Assembly: GCA_937981305.1 (NCBI GenBank)
Contig: CALJPB010000379.1
Span: 1-6,588 of the forward strand
Source: an uncultured Selenomonas sp.
GTDB lineage: Bacteria > Bacillota > Negativicutes > Selenomonadales > Selenomonadaceae
Length of the DNA stretch: 6,588 nucleotides
Reading direction: 5' to 3'
The first letter of the stretch is position 1. Each line of letters starts with the position of its first letter. This document shows positions 6,024 to 6,588 of this stretch, piece after piece. The notes under the pieces are model-generated. The model worked only from the letters and a program-made list of their open reading frames with translations, had not been told where the DNA came from and searched no databases. Made by a program: the position numbers and the translations under genes.

Positions 6024-6039
6024 TGTGATGAATGTCACA
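6024..6039. promoter_or_regulatory. Crp/Fnr-type binding box, TGTGA-N6-TCACA
   Basis: TGTGA (6024-6028), six bases, TCACA (6035-6039): a perfect two-half-site match to the CRP consensus, which is also the type of box bound by Bacillus subtilis Fnr. The centre, 6031.5, is at -41.5 from the predicted narK start. It lies between narK and a divergent Crp/Fnr gene, whose product is the obvious candidate to bind it. On the plus side the centre is about -54.5 from the TATAAT-based start of the regulator gene. Confidence 0.85.
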
Positions 6040-6052
6040 GGTTTTTAACAGT

Positions 6053-6073
6053 TTTTTCGATAATATTGAAAAA
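6053..6073. repeat. AT-rich imperfect palindrome abutting the regulator -10 box
   Basis: TTTTTC (6053-6058) and GAAAAA (6068-6073), with inner ATA/TAT, form a 21-bp near-palindrome centred on 6063 with one mismatched pair (G/T). It ends directly against TATAAT at 6074. Confidence 0.45.
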
Positions 6074-6079
6074 TATAAT
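6074..6079 (+). promoter_or_regulatory. Promoter of the Crp/Fnr gene, -10 box
   Basis: A perfect TATAAT lies on the plus strand; the predicted start is about 6086, and 17 nt upstream only GTTTTT stands in for a -35. An alternative, weaker -10 (TAATAT, 6061-6066) would put the Crp/Fnr box at -41.5 on this side too. If the 6086 start is right, the leader to GTG 6115 is about 29 nt and to ATG 6091 only 5 nt, which favours GTG. Confidence 0.5.
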
Positions 6080-6101
6080 AGGTAAACTCTATGGAAAGGA
6101 C

Positions 6102-6106
6102 GGAGG
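6102..6106 (+). promoter_or_regulatory. Ribosome site that decides the regulator start
   Basis: GGAGG is 8 nt before GTG at 6115. The upstream in-frame ATG at 6091 has only AGGT (6080-6083) in front of it. Confidence 0.6.
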
Positions 6107-6114
6107 CGAGGCGT

Positions 6115-6588
6115 GTGGACAAGGAGGCGCTGATTCGGGAGATGGAGTCGATCCCCGGGAAAGTGATTTCGCTGCATGACGGTGCGTATCTGTTTCGCGA
6201 GGGGACGCCGGCGCGCTATTTCTACATCGTGCGCTCGGGACATATCTTTATTGTAAAATACGGTGCGTCGGGGCGTGTGCTCTCGCTGCGCCTTGCGACG
6301 AAGGGGAGTCTCATCGGCGAGCTGCCGCTCTATGAGGAAACCCCCACCTATATTTTCAGTGCTGTGGCGCGCAGCGCATCGGAGGTCTATGCGATCGAGT
6401 TTCCCGTGCTGCAGTCCTATCTCGAGAAACATCCGCATCTTTCCATCGCGCTCCTCAAGCTGATCGGACTGCATATGCGCAAGCAGCATCTGAAGTTCCG
6501 CGATCTCGTGCTCTATGGGAAGAAGGGCGCGCTCTACTCGACGCTCATCCGCCTTGCGAACAGCTACGGGATGGAGACGGATGAGGGG
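6115..6588 (+). CDS. Crp/Fnr-family transcriptional regulator, N-terminal part
   Basis: Open to the right edge: 158 codons from the GTG at 6115 (or 166 from the in-frame ATG at 6091). The visible part is the cyclic-nucleotide-binding-like beta-roll (residues ~12-100: ISLHDGAYLFREGTPARYFYIVRSGHIFIV, then GSLIGELPLYEE) and the long dimerisation helix (~104-135). The next segment, LYGKKGALYSTLIRLANSYG, is the usual lead-in to the helix-turn-helix, which is cut off. By alignment to E. coli CRP (GELGLFEE), the cAMP-contacting R82 and S83 become Y79 and I80, so cAMP binding is unlikely. No cysteine occurs in the visible part, so there is no N-terminal iron-sulfur cluster like that of E. coli FNR; a C-terminal cluster as in Bacillus Fnr cannot be excluded. 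Position opposite narK with a matching box between them suggests control of nitrate uptake and of itself. The signal sensed is unknown. Confidence 0.9.
   Translation, partial: MDKEALIREMESIPGKVISLHDGAYLFREGTPARYFYIVRSGHIFIVKYGASGRVLSLRLATKGSLIGELPLYEETPTYIFSAVARSASEVYAIEFPVLQSYLEKHPHLSIALLKLIGLHMRKQHLKFRDLVLYGKKGALYSTLIRLANSYGMETDEG

Noticed and set aside
5998..6489. Minus-strand open frame of 163 codons over the regulator
   Set aside because: It overlaps the whole divergent promoter region and the well-supported Crp/Fnr gene and has no recognisable domain.

Overview
The window looks like part of a chromosome of an anaerobic, moderately GC-rich member of the Firmicutes. The paired YjjP/YjjB-type exporters, the alanine dehydrogenase and the codon style fit Negativicutes such as Selenomonas relatives. 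That assignment is an inference from style, not from a marker gene. No tRNA, rRNA, IS element, phage gene or CRISPR array is visible. Every gene is on the minus strand except the last, which is on the plus strand.

Layout from left to right: (1) the first ~39 codons of an APC-type amino-acid permease (minus, runs off the left edge); (2) a long stem-loop that probably ends the ald transcript; (3) ald, alanine dehydrogenase; (4) about 300 bp of intergenic DNA with the ald promoter and a possible operator; (5) two tandem, roughly 76% identical (hand count, no gaps) threonine/serine-exporter-family proteins, each a fusion of a YjjP-like and a YjjB-like half and each with its own promoter; (6) a classic hairpin plus U-tract terminator for narK; (7) narK, a nitrate/nitrite MFS transporter; (8) a 194-bp divergent control region; (9) the N-terminal part of a Crp/Fnr-family regulator (plus, runs off the right edge).

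Two themes emerge. The left and middle parts concern amino-acid or carboxylate traffic: alanine deamination next to an amino-acid permease, and two exporters whose relatives move Thr/Ser (ThrE) or succinate (YjjPB). The right part is a compact anaerobic nitrate module. A perfect TGTGA-N6-TCACA box, the type used by CRP and by Bacillus Fnr, sits between narK and the regulator. It is centred exactly 41.5 bp upstream of the predicted narK transcription start, the standard place for a class II activator. AT-rich inverted repeats lie just upstream of both predicted -10 boxes. The most informative part of the window is this divergent region. I see no evidence for a wholly new multi-gene system.
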